This document shows, piece after piece, positions 36,710 through 45,635 of a stretch of 64,000 nt of DNA (the stretch's first letter is position 1; every line of letters begins with the position of its first letter). The stretch lies in assembly GCF_900461455.1 (NCBI RefSeq), contig NZ_UGIA01000001.1, positions 372,001-436,000 of the forward strand, written 5' to 3'. The notes beneath the pieces were generated by a model. The model saw only the letters and a program-made list of their open reading frames with translations. It was not told where the DNA came from and did not search any database. Source of the stretch: Helicobacter acinonychis (GTDB lineage Bacteria; Campylobacterota; Campylobacteria; Campylobacterales; Helicobacteraceae). A program made the translations under genes and the position numbers.

Positions 36710-37877
36710 ATTCCTTTAGGATATTTTGAAGCAAAAGATGCGCTTTGTGGTTGTTTAAAGTTTTTAATGGGCTTTTATTGAGGTAAAAAACTTGATTTTT
36801 TACTGATAAAACAAACAAACGCATAGGCCAATCAAAATCCCCCATGCTCAATTCCACTAAAAAATCCCCCTTATTCTCATAGATATTGCAAACATGCACA
36901 AAATACCCTTCTTTAATGATTTTTGGGGTTTTTAAAATCATTCCAACGCTCTTTTGATTAAGTGTTATTGTATCAAAAGAAAAATCAAATGCATGGTTAT
37001 TAAAAGGGGTTTCATTGGATTCTAAAGAATAAATTCTTAAATCATAAATATCTTTTTTGAGTTTATTCCAACGCGCTTCATACTTGCTGACAACTGGGAT
37101 TTGAGCGTTTTTTTTGATTTCTATTTCGCTTTTAAAATGTTTTAAGGCTAATTTTAGGCTGTCTTCAAAATAAAGAGTATCATCAGTGCGTAATTCCAAA
37201 AACCCATTAGGTTCTAAAACCCTTAAAGCTTCGTCTAAAAATCTTTCGCTTAACACTCGGCGGTGTTTTTTGTCATTCCACGGCACAGGGAAATGCACAA
37301 AAATTTTCTCGCACTTGTGATGCGGTATGCTCTCTAAAACCAAACGACCATCGCCTTGTAACACATGCAGATTTTTTAAATCCAATAATTCTATTTGTTT
37401 TAATACTTGTGCGATAGAGGGGGTATAAATTTCTATCCCTAAACATGTTTTAGTGGGGTTGTTTTTGGCTAATTCCATCAAATGCCTCCCACTCCCAAAA
37501 CCAATTTCCATTAAAATAGGGGCTTGATTTTCTTTGATAAAGTCTTCAAAATCCTCTAAATCAAGGGCTTTTTTTCCGCTCGCATGTTTAGAATTTTCTT
37601 GCAAATTATGCAAAATCACTTCAAAAGATTGTGCATAAATCCTTAAGGCTTGTTTTAAAATCTCTCTTTTTAAGGGCGTTGCTTTTTCGCTTTTGATTAA
37701 AAAATCATTCGCTCGCCTGATTTTTTGCAATAAAAAAATATGGTCTTTAAAACTCGCATACACACAACTTTTAGTGGGGTGTTTTAAGCTTGAAAATTCT
37801 TTATGAAAACAAAAATCCCCACTTATTATTGGGTATTCTAAAGGTTTGCAATCTAACTTGGCTAAAAAATGGGGCAT
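36681..37877 (-). CDS. trmB: tRNA (guanine-N7-)-methyltransferase TrmB, long form
   Basis: Methylates G46 of tRNA using S-adenosylmethionine. The SAM site E-I-G-F-G-S-G-R-H-L-M-E-L-A and the substrate segment I-F-V-H-F-P-V-P-W-N-D-K-K-H-R-R are clear. At 398 residues it is far longer than the roughly 240 of E. coli TrmB; about 125 residues precede the SAM motif and about 120 follow the catalytic core, as in other epsilonproteobacterial forms. The extra parts have no known role. Overlaps ftsE by 29 bases. Confidence 0.93.
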   Translation of the reverse strand: MPHFLAKLDCKPLEYPIISGDFCFHKEFSSLKHPTKSCVYASFKDHIFLLQKIRRANDFLIKSEKATPLKREILKQALRIYAQSFEVILHNLQENSKHASGKKALDLEDFEDFIKENQAPILMEIGFGSGRHLMELAKNNPTKTCLGIEIYTPSIAQVLKQIELLDLKNLHVLQGDGRLVLESIPHHKCEKIFVHFPVPWNDKKHRRVLSERFLDEALRVLEPNGFLELRTDDTLYFEDSLKLALKHFKSEIEIKKNAQIPVVSKYEARWNKLKKDIYDLRIYSLESNETPFNNHAFDFSFDTITLNQKSVGMILKTPKIIKEGYFVHVCNIYENKGDFLVELSMGDFDWPMRLFVLSVKNQVFYLNKSPLKTLNNHKAHLLLQNILKEFDEYNHCSE

Positions 37878-37887
37878 TCAAACTCTT

Positions 37888-39147
37888 TTAGCGCTCTAAA
37901 AACAAACGCACTTCTTTGCTAGGGTGCGATTCTAAACCATCTTTATCCACGCTCACTACCTGATAGCGATAAGGCACACCCACTTTCATGTCCTTATCCA
38001 CAAATTGGTTTTGCGTGACATTCCCAAAGCGCAAAGGGGTTTTGGAATTGTCTTCAAAACGATACACTGCATAAGCGACTATCCTAGGGCTTAAGTTGTT
38101 TTCCCACTGGATAAAGGCTGAAGCGTCTTGAATGATCCCTTTAACGATAACAGGGGCTTCAGGCCTATCAGCGGTCTCACCAATGGCTGGCTCTTTCGGT
38201 AGGGCTCCTTCAAGATGCGTTTTGTCTAGGGCGACGACTTTATAATAACGAGTGAGGTTGTCTTTTTCTATCTTATCCACATAGGAAGTGTTGGTAGTTT
38301 GAGCGATGAGTTTGTATTTATCGTTGCGGTTATTGGAAGCGTAAATGCGATAAGCCACCACATCTACTTGAGGGGATTTATCCCAACTCAATTCAATTTG
38401 TCGTGTGAGGTTTTGACTCACTCTAACATTAGTGATTTCTTTGGGTAAGTCTTTGGTTTTTCCCTCCACTACCATGCTAGGTCTAGACTTATCGCCCATG
38501 AAATTTTCTGCAATGATTCGGTAGCGGTATTTTTTCCCATATTCTAAATCCCTATCAAAAAACTCCACAAACAAGCGGTTTCTAACAGTCCCTACATTCA
38601 AAAACTTGCCGTCTTTATTTTGCCTTTGAATGATATATCTAGAAACGCTAGGGTTAGGGTGGGGGCTCCAAAAAATTTTCACACTTCTTGGGTATTCAAG
38701 GCTTGCAAACACGCTTTCTACGGGATTGATAAAAGAAGTTTTTACTAAAATAGGCTCTGAAAGGTTGGAAACTTTATCGCCTTTGTAAGTGGCGATCTGA
38801 TAAGTGTAAGAACTCTCTGTTTCTAGCCCCTCATCATAATAGTGGGTCGCATAAGGGTTTTTAAGGGTGGCGATTCTTTTGAGCTGGGAGTCTTTTTTCA
38901 AACGATATAAAATAAACCCATCAATATCGTAAGTATCGTCAATCTTAGGCCATTCAAAGCCCACTGAACTCACATCATTAATGGTTTTAATGGAATGGAC
39001 TACTGGGAGCTTAGTGTCTATATTTTCTTTATTGTTAAGGGCTGAAAAAGTATGATTCCTGGTAGAAGAACACCCTATAAAAATCGCTAATACCACACTA
39101 CTTTGTATTAAAAGCATGAAGTATTTTTTCTTCATCCAAGATCTCAT
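37888..39147 (-). CDS. lipoprotein with fibronectin type III repeats
   Basis: 419 residues. AAGGAG 7 bases upstream supports the first Met (39147). The signal peptide ends I-F-I-G-C-S-S, so Cys26 is the likely lipidated residue. The rest is made of about four Fn3-like beta domains, each with a W near the B strand and a closing pattern such as S-Y-T-Y-Q-I-A-T, K-Y-R-Y-R-I-I-A, T-R-Y-Y-K-V-V-A and P-Y-R-Y-Q-V-V-S. Probably an envelope-anchored binding or scaffold protein. Overlaps the 3' end of the rluD-type gene by 50 bases. Confidence 0.82.
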   Translation of the reverse strand: MRSWMKKKYFMLLIQSSVVLAIFIGCSSTRNHTFSALNNKENIDTKLPVVHSIKTINDVSSVGFEWPKIDDTYDIDGFILYRLKKDSQLKRIATLKNPYATHYYDEGLETESSYTYQIATYKGDKVSNLSEPILVKTSFINPVESVFASLEYPRSVKIFWSPHPNPSVSRYIIQRQNKDGKFLNVGTVRNRLFVEFFDRDLEYGKKYRYRIIAENFMGDKSRPSMVVEGKTKDLPKEITNVRVSQNLTRQIELSWDKSPQVDVVAYRIYASNNRNDKYKLIAQTTNTSYVDKIEKDNLTRYYKVVALDKTHLEGALPKEPAIGETADRPEAPVIVKGIIQDASAFIQWENNLSPRIVAYAVYRFEDNSKTPLRFGNVTQNQFVDKDMKVGVPYRYQVVSVDKDGLESHPSKEVRLFLER

Positions 39148-40078
39148 CTAAATTCTCCTTGTCAAAAAATTTTTTAAGATATTCTAACATATCCTTTAAT
39201 AGGGGAACTTTAAAGCACAGTTTTTGCTCGCTTTTAGGGTGTTTGAACTCTATCAAATAGGCATGCAGCATGATTCTTATTTCTTCTTTAGGGAGTGCTT
39301 CATTAAGCCCATAAAGATTATCACCTATGATGTGTCTGTTTAAATATTCTAAATGCACTCTAATCTGGTGCGTGCGCCCAGTGTATAATTTAGCCCCTAT
39401 CAAATTAAGGTTATTTTGAGAAGTCAGCAAGCTGGTAAATTCGCTTTTAGAATAACGGCTTTTTTCTTTTTTAATTGCCATCATTTTTAAGCGGTTATTG
39501 GGGTTTCTTGTCAAATAACATTCCACGCTAATCTTTTCTTCCTTACGGCTTAAGGGCGTTGAAAGCAAGGCGATATAGTAGCGCCCCATGGTTTTGGTTT
39601 TGAGTTGTTCGCTCAAATAGACATGGGTAAAATTATTTTTAGCGATGACAATCCCTCCGCTTGTGTCCTTATCCAAACGATGCACAATCCCATAGCGCTC
39701 TTTTGATCCTAGATTAGAAAGCTGGTAATTTTTGGCTTCTAACCAATCCACTAAAGTAGGCTCTTTCACGCTTGGGGCTTTATGGACGACCAGATTAGGG
39801 GGCTTATTGAGCACCAATAAATCGTCATCTTCAAAAATGACTTCTATTTCTAAATCAAGCTCTCTTTTTAAGGGTTTTGGCGCGATTTTGGGTGTTAAAA
39901 GTGCGATTTCATCGCCCTCTTTTAAGGCTAATCCCCCCTTTTTCACCTCCTTTTTTTGACAAAACACAAGCCCCTCTTTAATCAAACTTAACGCTTGATT
40001 TTTAGAAATTTGCAACTCTTTGGCTAAAAATTCATCAATGCGTTTGTAATTTTTAGGGGCGATGAAAACTTTTTGCAT
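39098..40078 (-). CDS. rluD: RluA/RluD-family 23S rRNA pseudouridine synthase
   Basis: 326 residues: an N-terminal S4 domain (about 10-65), then the RluA-type catalytic domain with the signature H-R-L-D-K-D-T-S at 133-140, catalytic Asp136, and the R-T-H-Q-I-R-V-H-L motif later. Isomerises uridines in 23S rRNA; RluD or RluC cannot be separated by eye. The C-terminus overlaps the Fn3 lipoprotein start. Confidence 0.9.
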   Translation of the reverse strand: MQKVFIAPKNYKRIDEFLAKELQISKNQALSLIKEGLVFCQKKEVKKGGLALKEGDEIALLTPKIAPKPLKRELDLEIEVIFEDDDLLVLNKPPNLVVHKAPSVKEPTLVDWLEAKNYQLSNLGSKERYGIVHRLDKDTSGGIVIAKNNFTHVYLSEQLKTKTMGRYYIALLSTPLSRKEEKISVECYLTRNPNNRLKMMAIKKEKSRYSKSEFTSLLTSQNNLNLIGAKLYTGRTHQIRVHLEYLNRHIIGDNLYGLNEALPKEEIRIMLHAYLIEFKHPKSEQKLCFKVPLLKDMLEYLKKFFDKENLDEILDEEKILHAFNTK

Positions 40079-40218
40079 TCAAACCTTTTATTATATTTTG
40101 CATTTTTAAAAACCATTATTTTACTAAAAACCTTTAAAAAATCCTATTCCATTCATTTAATACGCTATACCCATGTGCCACCACTAGGTGGTTTAAATCA
40201 TTGTAAAGGGGTTTTATT

Positions 40219-41421
40219 ATGGAACACGGCGGATATAATAAATTAAATGGTGTTTTGCGTGGATTTTTAGGTAACGCATTCACGCTTGATGGAAAAGAAG
40301 GAGGATTAGATATGAGCAAAATGCATGAACACATCAAAAAGGAAAAACTCAAGATGAATATTTTGCTTATGGGGGCTACTGGAGTGGGTAAAAGCTCGCT
40401 TATTACGCTCTATTTGGTAAATAAATTGCTAAAACAGGCAAAGGAAAGTCTATCACTCAGCATCTTGAAAAATATATTGATGAAGAGAAGGGCTTGATTT
40501 TGTGGGACACTAAAGGCATTGAATCTAAAGATTATGACCATACCATGCAAAGCATCAAAAAGCAATGAAAGATTCTTCTAAAAAGCGTGGTGAAAAAGAA
40601 GCTATTCATATAGCGTATTTATGCGTTAAAGAGACTTCTAGTAGGGTTAAAGAGAGAGTTTTATTAAGCTTTGCTAAAAATTGGAATATCCCAACGATTG
40701 TCATCTTCACAAACACTCAAGCTGAAAACGGTGATGCATTTGTCCAAGAAGCTCAAAAGATCATCAGTGAAGAATGGGGGTTTAAAGATTTCATTAGAGC
40801 CTATGTGAGGGTTAATTCGGTTGCATATTCATTTAGGGGTATTGAAGTCCCTGTTGAAGGCTTAGATAAGTTGGTAGATGAAACGCAAAAATGTCTTTCA
40901 GACGCTCGAGAAAATAAGAAAAAGCATTTCTTGCGTATTCAAAAAGTTAAGATTCAAGAAAGAAAACAGGCTACGATAGATGATTGTAAATTCATTATTC
41001 ATACTGCATCAGGTACTGCAGGAGCGGTTGGGCTTATCCCTATACCTTTTAGCGATGCACTTGCTATTGCGCCATTCAAGCAGGAATGATCTATAAAATG
41101 AATGGTGCTTTTGGAGTGAGTTTAGATGACTCTATAGCCACAACATTAATCACAGGATTGTTAGGCGTAACCGCTGTTGCACAAGTAGGGAGAACGCTCG
41201 TTAATGGTTTCCTTAAATTCATCCCTATTTTTGGGAGTGTTGCAGGGAGTGCAACCGCTGTCGCTACCACAGAAGGCATTGGGTTTGCGTATTTGAAAGT
41301 GCTAGAAAAATGCTTTAATGATGAGACGGTTGAAGTCAATTTGCCTGAAGTTAGCATGATAGCTTCTCTCTTTAAGGAGAATTATTTCAGTTTGGATATA
41401 ATCAAAAAATTGAAACAATAA
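40219..41421 (+). pseudogene. broken membrane-associated GTPase (three single-base indels)
   Basis: From ATG 40219 the first frame carries a perfect P-loop G-A-T-G-V-G-K-S-S, then loses the frame near 40410. The next frame supplies G-K-S-I-T-Q-H-L and the G3 motif W-D-T-K-G (about 40503-40517), then stops at 40567. From about 40565 a third frame carries I-V-I-F-T-N-T-Q (G4-like) and a C-terminal glycine-rich hydrophobic region, ending at 41087. Inserting one base near 41077 joins it to P-I-Q-A-G-M-I-Y-K-M and the last 111 codons. Repaired, it would encode about 395 residues: a TRAFAC GTPase with a DUF697/YcjF-like membrane tail. All three breaks are near short A or T runs. Confidence 0.8.
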
Positions 41422-41443
41422 GATTAGGGGTTATGAAAAACGC

Positions 41444-42589
41444 ATGGCATTAGACAAAAGGATTTGGATGCATTTTGATCTTTTACCTTTTATGTTTATC
41501 ATCCCCTTGCTTGTGGTTTCTTTTTTATTGATTTTTGAGAGCAGTGCGGTTTTGAGCTTGAAGCAAGGGATTTATTATACAATAGGGTTTGTGCTCTTTT
41601 GGATAGTGTTTTTTATCCCTTTTAGAAAGCTCGATCGGTGGCTTTTTGTGTTTTATTGGGCATGCATTATTTTATTGGCGTTAGTGGATTTTGTGGGATC
41701 TAGCAAGCTTGGGGCACAACGATGGCTAGTCATTCCTTTTACTTCTATCACCTTACAGCCTAGCGAACCTGTAAAAATCGCTATTCTTTTATTGTTGGCG
41801 CATTTGATTAAAATAAACCCACCCCCTTTTAATGGCTATGATTGGGGCATGTTTTTAAAGCTTAGTTTTTACATTTGCTTACCGGCACTTTTGATTTTAA
41901 AACAGCCTGATTTAGGCACGGCCCTTATTGTGTTAATCATGGGGTTTGGGATTTTATTGATCGTGGGTTTAAGGACTAGGGTATGGCTCTCTCTTTTAAT
42001 CGCTTTAATGGTGGCTTCGCCTATCGCTTATCATTTTTTACATGATTACCAAAAAAAGCGTATCGCGGACTTTCTTTCTGAAAAGCCTAATTACCATGTC
42101 ATGCAATCCATTATCGCTATTGGCTCAGGCGGTTTTTTAGGCAAATCTCAAGAAGCCTCCACTCAAACCAAATTCAAATTCTTGCCTATCGCAACGAGCG
42201 ATTTTATCTTTGCTTACTTTGTGGAGCGTTTTGGGTTTTTAGGGGCTATGTTGCTTTTTGCGATTTATATAGGCTTAACTTTGCATTTATTTTTTTATAT
42301 GTTTGAGAGCAACAGCGATTGGTTTTTAAAAATTGTAGCCCTTGGGATTTCTATTTTGATCTTTGTTTATTCAAGCGTGAATATCGCCATGACCTTAGGG
42401 TTAGCCCCTGTGGTGGGGATTCCCTTACCCTTATTCAGTTATGGGGGGAGTAGTTTTATCACTTTTATAATCTTGTTTGGGATCTTAGAAAACTTGCTTG
42501 CTTTTCGCTATATTTTTGGATACAATAGCAAACCATCTTTTGGGAATTTTGGATTCTTAGCTCAGCTGGTCAGAGCACTCGGCTCATAA
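41444..42589 (+). CDS. rodA: rod-shape/lipid II polymerase protein RodA (SEDS family)
   Basis: 381 residues with ten membrane segments; SEDS glycosyltransferase that works with PBP2 in lateral wall growth. Visible family blocks are K-L-G-A-Q-R-W, Q-P-S-E-P-V-K-I-A and the C-terminal V-G-I-P-L-P-L-F-S-Y-G-G-S-S. The last 12 codons are actually the 5' half of the adjacent tRNA gene; the stop codon TAA starts on the last base of the tRNA anticodon. RodA-like sequence clearly ends before that, near R-Y-I-F-G-Y. Confidence 0.93.
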   Translation: MALDKRIWMHFDLLPFMFIIPLLVVSFLLIFESSAVLSLKQGIYYTIGFVLFWIVFFIPFRKLDRWLFVFYWACIILLALVDFVGSSKLGAQRWLVIPFTSITLQPSEPVKIAILLLLAHLIKINPPPFNGYDWGMFLKLSFYICLPALLILKQPDLGTALIVLIMGFGILLIVGLRTRVWLSLLIALMVASPIAYHFLHDYQKKRIADFLSEKPNYHVMQSIIAIGSGGFLGKSQEASTQTKFKFLPIATSDFIFAYFVERFGFLGAMLLFAIYIGLTLHLFFYMFESNSDWFLKIVALGISILIFVYSSVNIAMTLGLAPVVGIPLPLFSYGGSSFITFIILFGILENLLAFRYIFGYNSKPSFGNFGFLAQLVRALGS

Positions 42590-42627
42590 CCGATTGGTCG
42601 TAGGTTCAAGTCCTACAGAATCCACCA
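42551..42627 (+). tRNA. tRNA with CAT anticodon (Met or lysidine-modified Ile2), CCA encoded
   Basis: 77 bases with a full cloverleaf: acceptor GGATTCT/AGAATCC, D-arm with AGCTCAG, anticodon loop CTCATAA with CAT at 42585-42587, T-arm GGTTCAAGTCC and encoded CCA. G1-C72 pairing excludes initiator tRNA-fMet. The sequence around the variable and T-arm (TTGGTCG, GGTTCAAGTCC) resembles Ile2 tRNA, whose C34 is made lysidine by TilS (encoded at 56.1 kb), so Ile2 is a serious alternative to elongator Met. It overlaps the 3' end of rodA by 39 bases on the same strand. Confidence 0.97.
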
Positions 42628-42653
42628 CTCCCACACTTCTTTTGATCCCCTTT

Positions 42654-43589
42654 TTAAGTGAAAAGCGATTGAACGCTTTCGTTATGATAAATCCTTCTAA
42701 TGACTTCTGCAAATAAGGGCACTACACTTAAAGTGGTGATTTTATCGCATTTTTGAGCTAAAGGAATGGAATTGCTCACCACCACTTCATCTAACGCACT
42801 TTCTTTAATGCGCTTGAATGCATTCCCACTCAAAACCGCATGTGTGCCTAACGCCATCACAGAAGTCGCCCCTTGCTCTTTTAAAGCGAGAGCGGCTTTA
42901 CAGATCGTGCCTGCAGTATCGATCATATCATCCACTAAAATCACATCTCGCCCTTGCACAGAGCCGATAATATTCATCACTTCGCTTTCATTGGCTTTTT
43001 CACGGCGCTTATCCACGATGATTAAATCCAAGCCCATTTGATTAGCAAAATACCTAGCTCTTGTAACCCCACCCACATCAGGGCTGGCGATCACTGGGTT
43101 TTTGAGTGCTTTAGAGCGGATATAGTCTCTAAAAACGATAGAGCCGTATAAATTATCCACCGGCACATCAAAAAAGCCTTGGATTTGCCCAGCATGCAAA
43201 TCCATCGTAATGATCCTTTCAATCCCCACTTCTTGCATCAAATTAGCGACCATTTTAGCCGTGATAGGCACTCTTGGAGCCGCTTTTCTGTCCTGTCTTG
43301 CATAGCCAAAATACGGCAACACCGCCGTGATAGAATTGGCCGAACTGCGCCTTAAAGCATCTACCATGATCAATAATTCCATTAAATTGTTATTGACAGG
43401 CACGCAAGTGGGCTGGATAATAAAAATATCTTTACCGCGCACCGATTCGCTGATCTGGATATTGATTTCGCCATCGCTGAATCTCCCAATCATCGCTTTG
43501 GATAAGGGAACGCCTAAATGCCTTGCTACTTCTTTGCCAAATACAGGGTGAGCGCTCCCTGAAAAAATCTTAAACCCACGCATTTTCAT
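42654..43589 (-). CDS. prs: ribose-phosphate pyrophosphokinase
   Basis: Makes PRPP from ribose-5-phosphate and ATP for purine, pyrimidine, His and Trp synthesis. 311 residues. R-F-S-D-G-E-I-N-I-Q, the M-D-L-H-A-G-Q-I-Q-G-F-F metal/ATP block and the PRPP-binding D-D-M-I-D-T-A-G-T are present. AGGGAG 8 bases upstream supports the first Met over the second at codon 3. Converges on the tRNA. Confidence 0.97.
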   Translation of the reverse strand: MKMRGFKIFSGSAHPVFGKEVARHLGVPLSKAMIGRFSDGEINIQISESVRGKDIFIIQPTCVPVNNNLMELLIMVDALRRSSANSITAVLPYFGYARQDRKAAPRVPITAKMVANLMQEVGIERIITMDLHAGQIQGFFDVPVDNLYGSIVFRDYIRSKALKNPVIASPDVGGVTRARYFANQMGLDLIIVDKRREKANESEVMNIIGSVQGRDVILVDDMIDTAGTICKAALALKEQGATSVMALGTHAVLSGNAFKRIKESALDEVVVSNSIPLAQKCDKITTLSVVPLFAEVIRRIYHNESVQSLFT

Positions 43590-43652
43590 TGCTTACACTC
43601 CCTAAATGGATTAAAAATAATTGTAACACACCAAAACTAAAAGCGTTAATTT

Positions 43653-44144
43653 TCAACCAAGATCCTTTTCTAATAAGTTTTTTAATGCAAGATAAGTTTC
43701 ATTAAAATCAATCCCGCACACTCTGGTTTGAGCGACAACACTCATAAAATTGCTATCCCCTAAAAACCTAGGTACTAGATGCATGTGCAAATGCTCTGGG
43801 ATCCCTGCTCCTGCGTTTTTGTGCAGATTCAAACCCACATTGATCCCTTGAGCGCCATAAGCATACAACGCTTTTAAAACTTTAGGCACTAATTGATTCA
43901 TGTTCAACCAAGTGTTAATTTCTAAAAGTTCAACACTCGCTTTATGCACATGGGGAATGATCAACAAATGCCCTGGATTATAAGGGTAGGCGTTCATTAC
44001 AACAAAGAGATCATTATCTCTATAAAGCACCCTATTTTCTAAATCTTTTACAGGGTTTTGAGAGATCTCGCAAAAAACACAATTCTTAATTTTCTCTTTC
44101 AAATAATTTTCGCGCCAAGGGGCATATAAATGTTGCATATTCAC
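43653..44144 (-). CDS. HIT family hydrolase
   Basis: 163 residues with the histidine triad H-L-H-M-H at 118-122, a zinc-type C-x-x-C (Cys22, Cys25) and the N-terminal H-L-Y-A-P-W-R. Family members cleave nucleoside phosphoramidates or dinucleoside polyphosphates; the pattern resembles the AP4A-phosphorylase-like HIT branch. Substrate unknown. It starts 4 bases after the murF stop. Confidence 0.9.
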   Translation of the reverse strand: MNMQHLYAPWRENYLKEKIKNCVFCEISQNPVKDLENRVLYRDNDLFVVMNAYPYNPGHLLIIPHVHKASVELLEINTWLNMNQLVPKVLKALYAYGAQGINVGLNLHKNAGAGIPEHLHMHLVPRFLGDSNFMSVVAQTRVCGIDFNETYLALKNLLEKDLG

Positions 44145-44147
44145 TTC

Positions 44148-45635
44148 TTAAATGTAATTGGGGGCGTCATTAGCAAATAAAATCAAATCGCCTTGAATCG
44201 TAGTGGCTTGTAAGATATTTTCTAATTGCCCCTTATCTTTGAGTAAGATTTTTTGAGGTTTCTTTAAATGGGACGCAATCACTTTAGAATTTAACTCCCC
44301 TGTGATGATAGCGACATCAAAGACTTCATTGATTTTTTTCGCTAAAGTTTCATTGCTTTCTGTATTGCTTTCCACTAATCCCGGCGTTACAATGACTTTA
44401 CGCCCTTCATACAAACTCGCTAAACGAATACCCTCTAGCATGCCTTTTAAATTCCCATTAAAGCTATCGTCTATAATGACTTTTTGATTCACTTCCAAAA
44501 GTTGCAAACGATGGGCAATAGGGTTGAGATTCAAAACAAGCTGTTTGATCCTTTCTGTTTCTAAACCTAAATGCTTGGCGATTAAAATAGCTAAAGCGAT
44601 ATTATAAGCGTTAAATTTGCCTAAAACTTTCGTTCCAAAACTTTCCCAAACGCCATCTAAAAGCATTTCAAAAAAAGTGCCTTTTAAAGTGGATTGGATG
44701 TTTTTAACCAAGCTAGAATAATCTATTAAAGGGGCGTTGTTAGGGGCATAGGGTTTAATGGTCTCTATAGAGTAACAAAAGGCGTTTTCCAATCGTTTTG
44801 AATCCAATAACTCCGCTTTAGTCTCGCAAATATTTTCTAAAGTTTTAAAATATTCTAAATGCTGTTCGCCCACTTCTGTGATCACAGCAAGGTGTGGTTC
44901 AATGAGATGGGTGATTTCTTTAATATCGCCCTTATTCCTTGCCCCAGCTTCAGCGATATAAATTTCGCTACTATCCTCTAAATTTTGGTTAATATCATTC
45001 GCAATGCCTAAAAGGGTATTGACGCTTTTAGGGCTTGCATGCACATTGAATTTCGTTTGTAAGATTTGATGCAAGAAATTTTTGGTGCTAGTTTTCCCAA
45101 AACTCCCAGTAATGGCGATGACTTTTAAACTTTTTAAAGAGGCGATTTTATCTTTAGCGATTTGCAAATACTGCTTGGATAAGACTTTTTCAAAGATTAA
45201 AGAAGTGCTTAAAACGAATATGAATAAACACAAATAGCCAAGCGCGAGTGAGATCCCGCTTAAAGAAACTAATTCTATGTTTAAGATTTCATGCAAGATT
45301 AAAAATAACAATAAAAAAATAAAAAAGCGCTTCACCCTTGGCGTGAAAACTAAAGGCTTGTCGTTGCGTTTAGCCCAAACAATGAGCATGGGTATTTGAA
45401 TAACACCGCAAAAGAAATCAAAAACAAACGGTATTTTGAAAACATACGATCCCATAAACACCCCTAAAGGCAATACAAAATAAATCCCATGCCAACGCAT
45501 TTTATGATGCTTAGTTAAGATCCTAAACACGCTGTAATGATACCATTGCAATAAAGTTATCACATAATAGCCAAGCCCTGTTACAAAGAGCCAACGAAAC
45601 GCTAAATCCAGCCAACTAGGACTTTGCATGATCAT
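44148..45635 (-). CDS. murF: UDP-MurNAc-tripeptide D-Ala-D-Ala ligase MurF with a membrane extension
   Basis: Adds D-Ala-D-Ala to the UDP-MurNAc tripeptide in peptidoglycan precursor synthesis. The Mur ligase P-loop I-T-G-S-F-G-K-T-S-T-K-N lies near residue 155, followed by A-G-A-R-N-K-G-D-I and D-S-F-N-G-N. Unlike classical MurF, the first 150 residues are a hydrophobic region with four to five membrane helices and charged loops, so the enzyme should be membrane anchored. Overlaps the alpha/beta hydrolase gene by 20 bases; ddl, which supplies its D-Ala-D-Ala substrate, is the next gene upstream. Confidence 0.93.
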   Translation of the reverse strand: MIMQSPSWLDLAFRWLFVTGLGYYVITLLQWYHYSVFRILTKHHKMRWHGIYFVLPLGVFMGSYVFKIPFVFDFFCGVIQIPMLIVWAKRNDKPLVFTPRVKRFFIFLLLFLILHEILNIELVSLSGISLALGYLCLFIFVLSTSLIFEKVLSKQYLQIAKDKIASLKSLKVIAITGSFGKTSTKNFLHQILQTKFNVHASPKSVNTLLGIANDINQNLEDSSEIYIAEAGARNKGDIKEITHLIEPHLAVITEVGEQHLEYFKTLENICETKAELLDSKRLENAFCYSIETIKPYAPNNAPLIDYSSLVKNIQSTLKGTFFEMLLDGVWESFGTKVLGKFNAYNIALAILIAKHLGLETERIKQLVLNLNPIAHRLQLLEVNQKVIIDDSFNGNLKGMLEGIRLASLYEGRKVIVTPGLVESNTESNETLAKKINEVFDVAIITGELNSKVIASHLKKPQKILLKDKGQLENILQATTIQGDLILFANDAPNYI

